This document shows, in pieces, positions 1 to 8,537 of a stretch of DNA of 64,000 nt. The position numbers and the translations under genes were made by a program. The stretch spans positions 2,046,001 to 2,110,000 of the forward strand of contig NZ_JADBED010000001.1 in NCBI RefSeq assembly GCF_014873955.1, given 5' to 3'. The notes under the pieces are model-generated. The model worked only from the letters and a program-made list of their open reading frames with translations, searched no databases and was not told where the DNA came from. Every line of letters starts with the position of its first letter. The first letter of the stretch is position 1. The stretch is from Nesterenkonia lutea (GTDB lineage: Bacteria > Actinomycetota > Actinomycetes > Actinomycetales > Micrococcaceae).

Positions 1-439
1 CGCCGGCGAAGGAAGCCGTCCCCCCGATGACCACCGTGAACGCCAGCACGGCCGAGGCTGTGCGCGCGATCCACGGCGGACGCTGCGGCAGGGATTCGTC
101 CGCGTTCTGGCTGCGCCTGCGGCGCCGCCGTGCCTGCCAGAGAGCCAGTCCGGCGGTGATCAGCAGGGGTGCCACGCCGATCCCCAGGATGCAGATCCAG
201 ACCACGGACCCACCCCCGCCTGCAGTCTCCACGGAGACGAGATTCAGGAGCAGCTGGCCGACCGTGATCTGCCCCCAGAAGATGCGAATCAGGACGGCGG
301 CGGTCAGCAGCGCGAGCCCAACCCAGACCAGGAGAAAGACGATGAGGCGCCCCAGGACGCGGCCGAGGGTTCGAGCCACATGGAGAATCCGCGGAGACCG
401 TCCGACGTCTCGCTCTCCCGATGCGCGACTCTTGCTCAC
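1..439 (-). CDS. Membrane protein, N-terminal part (LTA synthase/sulfatase-like), partial
   Basis: Only 146 N-terminal residues are visible; the rest lies beyond the left edge. The GTG start is preceded by GGAGG seven to eight bases upstream. A basic leader is followed by a membrane segment (about 31-54), the motif GQITVGQLLLNL (56-67), a second membrane segment (about 79-101), an Arg run (104-109) and the start of a third segment (126-146). This arrangement resembles the membrane region in front of the sulfatase or lipoteichoic-acid-synthase-like domain of actinobacterial cell-envelope proteins. The catalytic domain is not visible, so the function is inferred only from this resemblance. It is transcribed in the same direction as paaZ upstream, with about 120 bases between them. 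Confidence 0.5.
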   Translation of the reverse strand, partial: MSKSRASGERDVGRSPRILHVARTLGRVLGRLIVFLLVWVGLALLTAAVLIRIFWGQITVGQLLLNLVSVETAGGGGSVVWICILGIGVAPLLITAGLALWQARRRRRRSQNADESLPQRPPWIARTASAVLAFTVVIGGTASFAG

Positions 440-563
440 ACCCCATCACCTCCAGTCCGCCCCGGGCGGCAGCGGCTCAGGCACTCATGATACCGATCAT
501 CGGGCGCAGGCCTCAGCACAGACCAGCCCGGTCAGCCGCCGCCCGCGTTCGACGTCGGAGCGC

Positions 564-2672
564 TCAGACCCACTCGGGCTTGTTCTCCTTCGCGACGCGG
601 GTGAGCACATCGTAGGTCGCGACGATCTCATCGTGCTGGTTGTGCAGGACCGTGTCCCAACGGACCTCGCCGTAGTCATCGGTCTCGCGCGGAATGATCT
701 GCTTCGCGGTCAGCGTGACCCGGATCGAATCCTCGTAGGTCACCGGGGTCTGGAAGGAGAGGTTCTCCAGGCCGGTGTTCGCCAGCACGGGACCTGGCGC
801 CGGCTCCACGAAGAGTCCTGCGGCCCAGGCCACCAGCAGATAGCCGTGGGCCACCCGCCGCGGGAAGAAGGGATTCGCGGTGGCGGCCTCCTCGTTCGTG
901 TGCGCGTAGAAGGTGTCACCGGTGGACTCGGCAAAGTCGGTGATGTCCTGCAGACCCACTGTGCGCAGTCCCGAGGCGAACTGGTCACCGATGCGCAGCT
1001 CGGCCAGGGACTTGCGGAACGGGTGCACTGCTGTGCCCTCGGCCACGGTCTCCGGGGTCGCGGTGACGGCCTTGGCCCCGCGGTGCCAGACGCCGGTGAC
1101 CCCGGTGAGCAGGTCCGGGGAGCCCTGGACGGCGGTGCGCTGCATATAATGCTTGACCGCGCGGATGCCGCCGAGCTCCTCGCCGCCGCCGGCCCTCCCG
1201 GGTCCGCCGTGGACCAGGTGGGGCAGCGGTGAGCCATGGCCCGTGGAGGTCTTGGCGTCGTCCCGGTCGAGGAAGAGCACGCGCCCGTGGTGGGAGGCGA
1301 TGCCGCGGGTGAACTCGGCGGCGATCTCGGGGTCGTGAGTGCACACGGTCGCCACCAGGGAACCTCCGCCGAGGGCGGCGAGGTCCACGGCGTCGTCGAT
1401 GTCGCTGTAGCCCAGCACCGACGTGACCGGCCCGAAGGCTTCCACCGAGTGGACTTCGGCGGTGCGGGCCTCGGCGAAGGAGAGCACGGTGGCCGGGAAG
1501 TACGCGCCGAGCGCGGCATCGGCCGAGCCGGTGCCGGAGTCGGGACCGCCGACTCGCACGGCGCCGCCGGCGTCGACGAGCTTGTCCACGGCACGGGAGA
1601 CTTCGTCGCGCTGATCCAAGGATGCCAGCGGACCCATCGTGGTGTCAGCGTCACGCGGGTCCCCGAGGACCACCCGGGACTCGAGCCGGGCGCGCAGCGC
1701 CTCGACCACGGGATCGACCTGGGCCGAGGGGACGATGACGCGGCGGATCGCGGTGCACTTCTGCCCGGTCTTGGCCGTCATCTCCAGGGTCACGGACTTG
1801 ATGAAGGCCTCGAACTCCACCGTCTCCGGTGCTGCATCGGGACCGAGGATCGCGGCGTTGAGCGAGTCGGTCTCGCTGGTGAAGCGCACACCCTGGTTCG
1901 CCACATTGTCATGGGAGCGCAGCAGCTGAGCCGTGTTCGCCGAGCCGGTGAAGGCCACGTGATCGCGATGGTCCAGGTGATCCAACAGGTCACGGGCCGA
2001 TCCCGAGATCAGCTGCAGCGCACCTGCGGGGATCAGGCCGGACTCGATCATGAGCCGCACGCAGGCCTGGGTCACATAGGCGGTCTGCGAGGCGGGCTTC
2101 ACGATGGTCGGCACCCCGGCGATGAAGCTCGGTGCGAACTTTTCGAGCATGCCCCAGACGGGGAAGTTGAAGGCGTTGATCTGCACGGCGACACCGCTGA
2201 GCCGGGTGTAGATGTGCTCACCCAGGAAGGATCCGTCCCGGGAGAGCTGCTCCACCTGACCGTCGACGATGACATTGGCATTGGGCAGCTCCTTGCGGCC
2301 CTTGGAGGAGAAGGTGCGGATGGTGCCGATGCCGCCGTCCACGTCGATCAGGTGGTCCCTGCGGGTGGAGCCGGTCCGGTCGGAGAGCTCATAGAGCTCC
2401 TCGCGGTGCTCGTGAAGGTGGGCGGCGAGGTGCTTGAGCCGCAGCGCACGCTGGTGGATGGTCAGCTGTCCGAGGCTCGCCTGTCCCGCGGAGCGGGCAT
2501 GGGCGACGGCGGCCCCGGTGTCCAGCCCCTCGGTGGAGACCCGGCAGACGGGCTCCGAGGTGGAGGCGTCAAGGATCTCGCTGACCTTCTCCGGGGACTC
2601 CGGCGTCCACCAGGAGTCCTGGATATAGCTGGGCAGCAGGCGGGGAGCCGCAGATGTATCAGTGGCAGCCAT
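564..2672 (-). CDS. paaZ: Oxepin-CoA hydrolase / 3-oxo-5,6-dehydrosuberyl-CoA semialdehyde dehydrogenase PaaZ
   Basis: This bifunctional ring-opening enzyme of aerobic phenylacetate degradation hydrolyses oxepin-CoA and oxidises the resulting aldehyde with NADP. The 702 residues match the usual PaaZ size (about 680). An aldehyde dehydrogenase domain covers about 15-530, with the FNFPVWG motif (168-174), the general base E267 in ETDSLN and the nucleophile C306 in GQKCT. A MaoC-type hydratase domain follows (about 550-695), with the GDTFYAH dyad (D586, H591). The ATG has GAGAGG just upstream. It is alone here: no paaABCDE, paaK or paaG-like partner is adjacent, so those must lie elsewhere. A palindromic operator sits at its predicted transcription start. 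Other long frames on the opposite strand are GC-driven shadows. Confidence 0.93.
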   Translation of the reverse strand: MAATDTSAAPRLLPSYIQDSWWTPESPEKVSEILDASTSEPVCRVSTEGLDTGAAVAHARSAGQASLGQLTIHQRALRLKHLAAHLHEHREELYELSDRTGSTRRDHLIDVDGGIGTIRTFSSKGRKELPNANVIVDGQVEQLSRDGSFLGEHIYTRLSGVAVQINAFNFPVWGMLEKFAPSFIAGVPTIVKPASQTAYVTQACVRLMIESGLIPAGALQLISGSARDLLDHLDHRDHVAFTGSANTAQLLRSHDNVANQGVRFTSETDSLNAAILGPDAAPETVEFEAFIKSVTLEMTAKTGQKCTAIRRVIVPSAQVDPVVEALRARLESRVVLGDPRDADTTMGPLASLDQRDEVSRAVDKLVDAGGAVRVGGPDSGTGSADAALGAYFPATVLSFAEARTAEVHSVEAFGPVTSVLGYSDIDDAVDLAALGGGSLVATVCTHDPEIAAEFTRGIASHHGRVLFLDRDDAKTSTGHGSPLPHLVHGGPGRAGGGEELGGIRAVKHYMQRTAVQGSPDLLTGVTGVWHRGAKAVTATPETVAEGTAVHPFRKSLAELRIGDQFASGLRTVGLQDITDFAESTGDTFYAHTNEEAATANPFFPRRVAHGYLLVAWAAGLFVEPAPGPVLANTGLENLSFQTPVTYEDSIRVTLTAKQIIPRETDDYGEVRWDTVLHNQHDEIVATYDVLTRVAKENKPEWV

Positions 2673-2709
2673 GGGGTCCTCTCAAAGACAGCGGGACAGA
2701 CCGATCAGA

Positions 2710-2731
2710 ACTGACCGAACGGTCGGTAATT
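2710..2731. promoter_or_regulatory. TetR/PaaR-like operator upstream of paaZ
   Basis: The core ACCGA-ACGG-TCGGT is a perfect inverted repeat inside the pattern ACTnACCGnnCGnnCGGT. This closely resembles the 22-base motif I recall for the PaaR repressor of Corynebacterium glutamicum; that comparison is from memory. On the minus strand it lies about six bases after a -10-like TAGTAT (2743-2738), so a bound protein would cover the start of paaZ transcription. Similar palindromes occur near 12459 and 17846. Confidence 0.65.
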
Positions 2732-2737
2732 TATCCC

Positions 2738-2743
2738 ATACTA
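2738..2743 (-). promoter_or_regulatory. Putative -10 box of paaZ
   Basis: TAGTAT on the minus strand, with TGTCAC 17 bases upstream as a poor -35. The predicted start falls inside the palindrome at 2710-2731. This is read by eye. Confidence 0.4.
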
Positions 2744-2800
2744 GCCCGGGAGCACCGAATGTGACACTCCACACAGGCAGCGCCTGTCTACTCGGGGGCC

Positions 2801-3817
2801 TCAGGAGGCCAGGTTCACCACGGTGCGCCCGCGGACCTGGCCCGCGAGAATCTTCTCGGCCTGCGCGAAGACCTCGCCGAGGGCGATCTCCTGGGTCATC
2901 TCGTCGAGCAGCTCCACCGGCAGATCGCCGGCCAGGCGCGCCCAGGCCTCCTCGCGCAGCGCCCGCGGCGCGGTGACGGAGTTGATTCCCGCGAGGGTGA
3001 CTCCGCGCAGGATGAACGGCATCACCGTGGTGGGAAGATCGTGGCCCTGGGCGAGTCCGCAGCTGGTCACCGTGCCGCCGTCGTCGGTCTGGGCCAGGAC
3101 GTTCGCCAAGGTCGCCGAGCCGACTGAGTCGACCCCGCCCGCCCAGCGGCGCTTCTGCAGCGGAGCCCCGGTCTCGGCGAACTCCTGCCGGTCCAGCAGC
3201 TCGGTGGCCCCGAGGCGGTGCAGGTAGTCGCCCTGAGTGTCTGCGCGGCCGGTCACCGCGGTCACCTCGAAGCCGAGCTTCGCCAGCACGGCGATGGCCA
3301 CCGAACCGACTCCCCCTGCGGAGCCGGTGACGACGACGCGGCCCGCATCCGTCTGCACCCCGCCGCGCTCCAGCGCGAGCACCGAGAGCATGGCCGTGAA
3401 GCCTGCCGTGCCGATCGCCGCGGCGCGACCCGGGGTCAGCCCCTCAGGGAGCTTCACCAGGTATTCCGCCGAGACGCGGGCGCGCTGCGCGAGTCCCCCG
3501 TGGGCCGACTCACCGATTCCTCCGCCGGTGAGCACCACCGCATCGCCGGGGCTGAACCGCGCATCAGCCGAGGTTCTCACCTCCCCGACCAGGTCGATGC
3601 CGGGGACCAGCGGGGAGGTCCGGGCGACGCCGGGCTTTCCGGCCAGGGCCAGCCCGTCCTTGTAGTTGATCCCGGAGTACAGGACGTCGATGTCCACCGG
3701 GGAGTCTCCCCCGGAGCCGGCGAGGAAGTCATCGTCCAGATCAGCGAGCTCGGCCCGGTGGTCCTGGACGCGCCCCCCGGTCACGGTCTGTTCGATCAGT
3801 GCTGCACGAAACGTCAT
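2801..3817 (-). CDS. MDR-family NADPH oxidoreductase, YhdH/AcuI-like (acrylyl-CoA reductase type)
   Basis: A medium-chain dehydrogenase/reductase without zinc ligands, of the YhdH/AcuI type, 338 residues. Family members reduce acrylyl-CoA or related enones with NADPH. Visible marks are the INYKDGLAL segment near the N terminus, the PGIDLVGEV motif, and the Rossmann motif VTGSAGGVGSVAIAVLAKLG near residues 150-170. An ATG with AGGAG six bases upstream is preferred over a GTG three bases earlier. The start codon overlaps the stop codon of the Lrp-type regulator upstream (TGATG), so the two are probably co-transcribed and translationally coupled. Placement beside branched-chain acid genes would fit removal of acrylyl-CoA or methacrylyl-CoA-like intermediates, but the substrate is not proven by sequence. 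Confidence 0.85.
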   Translation of the reverse strand: MTFRAALIEQTVTGGRVQDHRAELADLDDDFLAGSGGDSPVDIDVLYSGINYKDGLALAGKPGVARTSPLVPGIDLVGEVRTSADARFSPGDAVVLTGGGIGESAHGGLAQRARVSAEYLVKLPEGLTPGRAAAIGTAGFTAMLSVLALERGGVQTDAGRVVVTGSAGGVGSVAIAVLAKLGFEVTAVTGRADTQGDYLHRLGATELLDRQEFAETGAPLQKRRWAGGVDSVGSATLANVLAQTDDGGTVTSCGLAQGHDLPTTVMPFILRGVTLAGINSVTAPRALREEAWARLAGDLPVELLDEMTQEIALGEVFAQAEKILAGQVRGRTVVNLAS

Positions 3818-4311
3818 CACAGTCTCCTTGGCATCGGGTGTTCCTGTTCGGTGTGGTCGTCGAAGATCAGCGCCGTCTGGGAGGACTGCACGCAGGCCAG
3901 GGACTGGATCCGCTCGAAGATCACGCGGCGCAGCTCCTCCACCGTCCGGGTGCGAACCAGCAGCACCGCGTCGTACTGCCCGCCCACCAGGGCCAGATGT
4001 CGCACGGCGGGCTCATCGGCGAGCGCCCGGCGCAGCACCTCCCAGTCATCCTGCTTCAGCGTGAGAAAGACGTAGGCGGCGGTGGCCATTCCGGCGGCCC
4101 GCGGATCGATCACCGCCGTGTAGCCCTTCAGGACTCCGGCCCGGCGCAGTCGGGAGATCCGCTCATAGGCGTTGGCGCGGGAGAGGTGCAGCGCGGCGGC
4201 TATGGCGGAGACCGACTGGCGGGCGTCGACGCTGAGCGCATGCAGGATCCGATGATCCACCGAGTCCAGGGAGATCTCCCGTCCTGCCGCTCCGTCTTGT
4301 GCCTCGCCCAT
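3817..4311 (-). CDS. Lrp/AsnC family transcriptional regulator (BkdR-like)
   Basis: A 164-residue regulator with an N-terminal winged helix-turn-helix (about 15-60; LDSVDHRILHAL and AAALHLSRANAYERISRL are typical Lrp features) and a C-terminal RAM/AsnC ligand-binding domain (about 75-150). It is transcribed divergently from the branched-chain oxoacid dehydrogenase operon, the arrangement of bkdR regulators known in pseudomonads and streptomycetes, so it likely controls that operon in response to branched-chain amino acids (inference). The ATG was chosen because homology begins there; a longer frame extends upstream into the intergenic region but lacks family-like sequence. A 16-base palindrome at 4449 is a candidate binding site. 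Confidence 0.88.
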   Translation of the reverse strand: MGEAQDGAAGREISLDSVDHRILHALSVDARQSVSAIAAALHLSRANAYERISRLRRAGVLKGYTAVIDPRAAGMATAAYVFLTLKQDDWEVLRRALADEPAVRHLALVGGQYDAVLLVRTRTVEELRRVIFERIQSLACVQSSQTALIFDDHTEQEHPMPRRL

Positions 4312-4448
4312 AGTTCTGGACGATACCAGCCGGAAAGGGTGCGGATCGAGCAGTCCGTCCAGCCGACGGGGACCCGCGACGGGACCCGTCTCGGATCGGT
4401 CCGCGCAATGGTCTCGAGACGGTGGGCTCCGCCACACTCATAGCAACA

Positions 4449-4464
4449 GTGTGATGCACCACAC
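4449..4464. promoter_or_regulatory. 16-bp palindrome in the Lrp-bkd intergenic region
   Basis: GTGTGATG-CACCACAC is an inverted repeat with 7 of 8 symmetric positions. It lies 33 bases before the E1 alpha start and 137 bases from the regulator start, the size and place expected for a Lrp-family operator. A second, shorter perfect palindrome, GTCTCGAGAC, is at 4411-4420. Confidence 0.5.
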
Positions 4465-4496
4465 GTGAGGACGAAGTCTTTTGAGGAGGCTGGGCC

Positions 4497-5681
4497 ATGA
4501 CCAGCGAGACCACCCAGGGGGCCACCGAGCAGGGCTCCCGCATCCGGGACACGAGCAGCAGCTTCGGGATCACCCCGGAGCAGTACATGCTCCCCGCCGC
4601 CCAGCAGATCCGCATGCTCGGCCCCGACGGGAAGCTGATTCCCGAGGAGGAGCAGGGCACGAGCCCGGGACACGAGTACCCGATCCCCGAGGACGACGCG
4701 CTGCTGGCCGCCTATGAGGCGCTGGTCGTGGGCCGCCGGGTCAACGATCAGAACTACGCCCTGGTCCGCCAGGGCCGGCTCGCGGTCTACCCCTCCTCGC
4801 ACGGGCAGGAGGCCTGCCAGGTCGGTGCCGCGCTCGCGCTGGGCGACGGGGACTGGATGTTCCCCACCTACCGCGACACCGTGGCCACCATCAGCCGCGG
4901 CGTCGACCCCCTTGAGGTCATGGTCTCCTTCCGCGGGGACTGGCACTGCGGCTATGACCCGCTGCAGTACAAGATCTCGGCGATGTCGACCCCGCTGACC
5001 ACCCAGCTGCTCCACGCCGTGGGCGTCGCCCATGCCGCCAAGCTCCGCGGGGAGGACACCGTCGTGCTGGCCATGTGCGGCGACGGCGCCACCAGCGAGG
5101 GCGACTTCCATGAGGCGCTGAACTTCGCCGCCGTCTTCGAGGTCCCGGTGGTCTTCTTCGTGCAGAACAACGGCTACGCCATCTCGGTGCCGCTCTCCCA
5201 TCAGACCGCCGCCCCCTCGCTGGCCCACAAGGCCATCGGCTACGGGATGGCCGGGGAGCAGGTGGACGGTAATGACATGGTGGCCGTGCTGGCCACGCTG
5301 CGCCGCGCCGTCGATCTGGCCCGCAGGAACTCGATGCCGTTGCTGCTGGAGGCCATCACCTACCGCATGCAGGCCCACACCAACGCCGACGACGACTCCC
5401 GCTACCGCGAGTCTGACGAGGTCGAGCAGTGGAAGCAGCGCGATCCGCTCCAGCGCATGCGCACCTTCCTCACCGACCGCGGAGTGCTCGACGAGGGCGC
5501 CGAATCCCGCATCAGCGGCAAGGCCGAGGAGGTCGCCGCCGCCCTGCGCCTGGCCATGACCACCGAACCGGCCATGGACCCGCTGGAGATCTTCGACCAC
5601 GTCTATTCCGCTCCGACCTCCCAGCTGCGTGAACAGCGCGCCAAGCTGGCCGACGAGCTCGAGCGAAGCCAGGAGGGCTGA
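4497..5681 (+). CDS. bkdA: Branched-chain 2-oxoacid dehydrogenase E1 component, alpha subunit
   Basis: Thiamine-diphosphate subunit of the cytoplasmic branched-chain 2-oxoacid dehydrogenase complex, which decarboxylates the oxoacids of Val, Leu and Ile. It is 394 residues long. The thiamine-diphosphate motif runs from GDG (195-197) to NN (224-225), and YPSSHGQEACQVG (98-110) and FPTYRD (122-127) are typical E1 alpha signatures. The ATG follows GAGGAGG. Three bases separate its stop from E1 beta, so the genes form an operon. The divergent Lrp-type gene supports branched-chain rather than pyruvate specificity, but sequence alone does not exclude another 2-oxoacid. It would supply branched acyl-CoA for energy or for iso/anteiso fatty acids. 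Confidence 0.9.
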   Translation: MTSETTQGATEQGSRIRDTSSSFGITPEQYMLPAAQQIRMLGPDGKLIPEEEQGTSPGHEYPIPEDDALLAAYEALVVGRRVNDQNYALVRQGRLAVYPSSHGQEACQVGAALALGDGDWMFPTYRDTVATISRGVDPLEVMVSFRGDWHCGYDPLQYKISAMSTPLTTQLLHAVGVAHAAKLRGEDTVVLAMCGDGATSEGDFHEALNFAAVFEVPVVFFVQNNGYAISVPLSHQTAAPSLAHKAIGYGMAGEQVDGNDMVAVLATLRRAVDLARRNSMPLLLEAITYRMQAHTNADDDSRYRESDEVEQWKQRDPLQRMRTFLTDRGVLDEGAESRISGKAEEVAAALRLAMTTEPAMDPLEIFDHVYSAPTSQLREQRAKLADELERSQEG

Positions 5682-5684
5682 CCC

Positions 5685-6758
5685 ATGGCCACCGACACCA
5701 CCACCGCGCCAGCCGGCGCTGAAACCGCCACCAAGCCCACCACCTTCGCCGCGGCCCTGAACACCGCAATGTCCGACGCCATGGAGCGTGAGGACTCGGT
5801 CTGCGTCTTCGGCGAGGACGTGGGCACCCTCGGCGGCGTCTTCCGCATCACCGATGGGCTGACCCAGCGCTTCGGAAAGGGCCGCTGCTTCGACACTCCC
5901 CTGGCGGAGTCCGGCATCGCCGGCATGGCCATGGGCATGGCGATGAACGGCATGCGTCCGGTCATCGAGATGCAGTTCGACGCCTTCGCCTACCCGGCGC
6001 TGGAACAGATCTTCAGCCACGTCGCCAAGACCGCGAACCGCTCCCGCGGACGGGTCCGCCTGCCCATGGTCATCCGGATCCCCTACGGCGGCGGAGTCGG
6101 CGGGGTCGAGCATCACTGCGACTCCTCCGAGGCCTACTACGCCCACACACCCGGGCTGAAGATCTATACCCCGGCCACGGTCACCGACGCCTACCTGATG
6201 CTGCGCGAGGCCATCGACTCCCCGGACCCGGTGGTCTTCTTCGAACCGAAGAAGCTCTACTGGACCAAGGAGACCGTGGACCTCAGCGCGCTGCGCACCC
6301 AGTACGAGTCCTCCGCCGCAGACACCGCCGCACCTGCGGCGGGAGTCGGAGCTGAGGGCCGCGCCGTCGTCGCTCGTGAAGGCACCGACGTCTCCTTCAT
6401 CAGCTACGGGCCCAGCGTGTCCACTGCGCTGAAGGCCGCCGATGCCGCTGCAGAGGACGGGATCTCCGCGGAGGTCCTGGATCTGCGCAGCATCGTCCCC
6501 TTCGACGACGCCGCTCTGGCCGCCACGGTGGAGAAGACCGGGCGTGCCATTGTGATCGCCGAGGCGCAGGGCTTCGTCTCCGTGGCCTCCGAGATCGTGG
6601 CGCGGATCCAGGAGCGCAGCTTCCATTCGCTCTGCTCCCCGGTGAAGCGCGTGACCGGCTTCGACATTCCGTATCCATCGCCGAAGCTCGAGGAGCACCA
6701 CCTTCCCAGCGTGGACCGCATCCTGGACGCCCTCGACGAGCTGCAGTGGGAGGACTGA
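5685..6758 (+). CDS. bkdB: Branched-chain 2-oxoacid dehydrogenase E1 component, beta subunit
   Basis: The 357-residue partner of the preceding subunit, forming the alpha2beta2 E1 decarboxylase. The N-terminal half is the pyrimidine-binding transketolase-like domain (GEDVGTLGGVFRIT, then DTPLAESGIAGMAMG); the C-terminal half is the transketolase C domain (about 225-350; VLDLRSIVPFD and IVIAEAQGF). An insertion rich in Ala (about residues 208-225, SSAADTAAPAAGVGAEG) separates the domains and looks like a flexible linker. The ATG lies three bases after the E1 alpha stop with GGAGG overlapping the end of that gene, indicating coupled translation. Confidence 0.92.
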   Translation: MATDTTTAPAGAETATKPTTFAAALNTAMSDAMEREDSVCVFGEDVGTLGGVFRITDGLTQRFGKGRCFDTPLAESGIAGMAMGMAMNGMRPVIEMQFDAFAYPALEQIFSHVAKTANRSRGRVRLPMVIRIPYGGGVGGVEHHCDSSEAYYAHTPGLKIYTPATVTDAYLMLREAIDSPDPVVFFEPKKLYWTKETVDLSALRTQYESSAADTAAPAAGVGAEGRAVVAREGTDVSFISYGPSVSTALKAADAAAEDGISAEVLDLRSIVPFDDAALAATVEKTGRAIVIAEAQGFVSVASEIVARIQERSFHSLCSPVKRVTGFDIPYPSPKLEEHHLPSVDRILDALDELQWED

Positions 6759-6759
6759 G

Positions 6760-8328
6760 ATGACCACATTCAACCTGCCCGATCTGGGCGAAGGACTGAC
6801 CGAGGCGACGCTGCTGAGCTGGCTGGTGGCCGAGGGCGAGGTGATCGTGGTGGATCAGCCCATCGCCGAGGTGGAGACTGCCAAATCTGCGATCGAGGTC
6901 CCCTCCCCCTATGCCGGAGTGGTCACCACACTGCACGGCGCCGTGGGCGAGACCATGATCGTTGACGAGCCGCTGATCACCGTGGACGCAGAGGGCGAGA
7001 GCAACGACTCAGACGGCACCGGCTCTGCCTCCCAGGGCACAGCTCCTGAGGGTGCCGGAGCCCTGAGCTACCGCGAGGAGGAGCGCGCCGGCTCGGTGCC
7101 CGCCACCGGCGCCGTCTCAGACCCTGAAGAGGCCCCGGCGGATGATGCTGAGGACGAGGGCTCGGGCAACGTCCTGATCGGCTACGGCACCTCCACCTCT
7201 TCCAAGACTCGACGACGCCGGCGGCGCGGCGGCGCAGCGGGTGAGCGCGAGCGCGGCGCCGCAGCCGCTGGGCCGCGCGGTGCCCCAGCCCCGGTCCCTG
7301 CCGCGGCGGAGCAGAAGGCCCCCCGGGTGTCCTCCCCACTGGTGCGTCGACTGGCGCGGGACCACTCACTGTCCCTGACCGAGCTCAGCGGGTCCGGCCC
7401 GGACGGGATGATCCTGCGTGCCGATGTGCTGGCAGCGATCGAGTCCTCCTCCGCCAGGTCCTCCGCCGCCGAGTCCGCCGTGCCGCAGCGGGAGACCGCG
7501 ATCGGCGCAGACAGCTCCGCCGGGACAGCTCGCTCGGCACCCGCTTCGGCTGCGCCGGCACCTTCGCCGACGACCTCCGGCGGGTCCTCGAACGCGGCCG
7601 CCCCCGGCGGTCTTCAGGTGCGGGAACGCGTCCTGATGTCGGGGATGCGCAAGGCGGTGGCCACCACCCTGTCCCGCTCGCGCCGGGAGATCCCGGAGGC
7701 GACCGTGTGGCAGGACGTGGACATGACCGAGGTGCTCGCCCTGCGGGCCAGACTGAAGGAACAGGCCGCCAGGGACGGAAGCTCCGCCCCTTCGCTGCTG
7801 GCTCTGCTCAGCCGCTTCGTGCTGGCGGGGCTGGCCCGCTACCCGGATCTGGCCACCCGGCTTCAGGAGCGCGAGGACGGGAGTCAGGAGATCGTCCACT
7901 TCGACGGTGTCAACCTCGGGTTCGCGGCCCAGACCCCCTCGGGTCTGGTGGTCCCGGTGATCAGGCACGCCGAGCGGCTCTCCGCACGGGGACTGCATGC
8001 CGAGATCGCTCGGCTGGTGGGCGAGGCCCGCGAGGGTTCGATCTCCGGCAAGGAGCTCACCGGCGGCACCTTCACCGTGAACAACTACGGCGTCTTCGGC
8101 TCGGACGGGGCCACGCCCATCATCAACCACCCGGAGGTGGGGATCCTGGGCATCGGTCGCATCCTGGACCGGGCCTGGGCGGTGGACGGCGAGCTGGCGG
8201 TCCGCAAGGTCGCGACGCTGACCATCGCCTTCGACCACCGAGTGTGCGACGGCGGCACCGCCGGCGGATTCCTCAACTTCGTGGCCACCTGTCTGGAGGA
8301 TCCGTCCTCCGCCCTGGCTGACCTCTGA
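6760..8328 (+). CDS. bkdC: Dihydrolipoyl acyltransferase E2 of the branched-chain complex
   Basis: Core of the complex, transferring the acyl group from E1 to CoA through a swinging lipoyl arm. The single lipoyl domain is at 1-80, with lipoyl-lysine K42 in ETAKSAIEV. A long Ala/Glu/Arg-rich linker follows, with a run of basic residues (TRRRRRRGG). The peripheral-subunit-binding domain is near 192-232 (SPLVRRLARDHSLSL). The catalytic domain ends with the HRVCDG motif (catalytic H493). One base separates it from E1 beta. No E3 (lipoamide dehydrogenase) gene is present in the window, so E3 is presumably shared with the pyruvate complex. A strong terminator follows 36 bases after the stop. Confidence 0.93.
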   Translation: MTTFNLPDLGEGLTEATLLSWLVAEGEVIVVDQPIAEVETAKSAIEVPSPYAGVVTTLHGAVGETMIVDEPLITVDAEGESNDSDGTGSASQGTAPEGAGALSYREEERAGSVPATGAVSDPEEAPADDAEDEGSGNVLIGYGTSTSSKTRRRRRRGGAAGERERGAAAAGPRGAPAPVPAAAEQKAPRVSSPLVRRLARDHSLSLTELSGSGPDGMILRADVLAAIESSSARSSAAESAVPQRETAIGADSSAGTARSAPASAAPAPSPTTSGGSSNAAAPGGLQVRERVLMSGMRKAVATTLSRSRREIPEATVWQDVDMTEVLALRARLKEQAARDGSSAPSLLALLSRFVLAGLARYPDLATRLQEREDGSQEIVHFDGVNLGFAAQTPSGLVVPVIRHAERLSARGLHAEIARLVGEAREGSISGKELTGGTFTVNNYGVFGSDGATPIINHPEVGILGIGRILDRAWAVDGELAVRKVATLTIAFDHRVCDGGTAGGFLNFVATCLEDPSSALADL

Positions 8329-8364
8329 GGTCGCATGAGCTGCACCGCTGAGGGATGAGGAGGG

Positions 8365-8403
8365 AGGGGCCGGGATCGACAGGTCATGTCGATCCCGGCC
8401 CCT
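8365..8403 (+). terminator. Intrinsic terminator of the bkd operon
   Basis: A perfect 16-bp stem (AGGGGCCGGGATCGAC with its complement) and a 7-base loop AGGTCAT, followed by a modest pyrimidine tract (CTTCC). It lies just after the E2 gene. Actinobacterial terminators often lack a long U tract. Confidence 0.8.
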
Positions 8404-8537
8404 CTTCCATTCGTCCTGGCGGGTCGTCCGGCTGAGCGTGCTGGCCTTCCGGAACTCACAACAGGCCCTCAGAGGGTGCGATCCAGGCCCCTGAATAGTA
8501 GGACTGGAGGTTCCGACCGGACTTTCGAGGAGCCAGC

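Noticed and set aside
4200..6773. 857-codon open frame on the minus strand opposite the bkd genes
   Set aside because: It is a shadow: the plus strand has clear E1 alpha and E1 beta motifs, and the frame's protein is low complexity with Gly, His, Asp and Arg typical of antisense of GC-rich genes.
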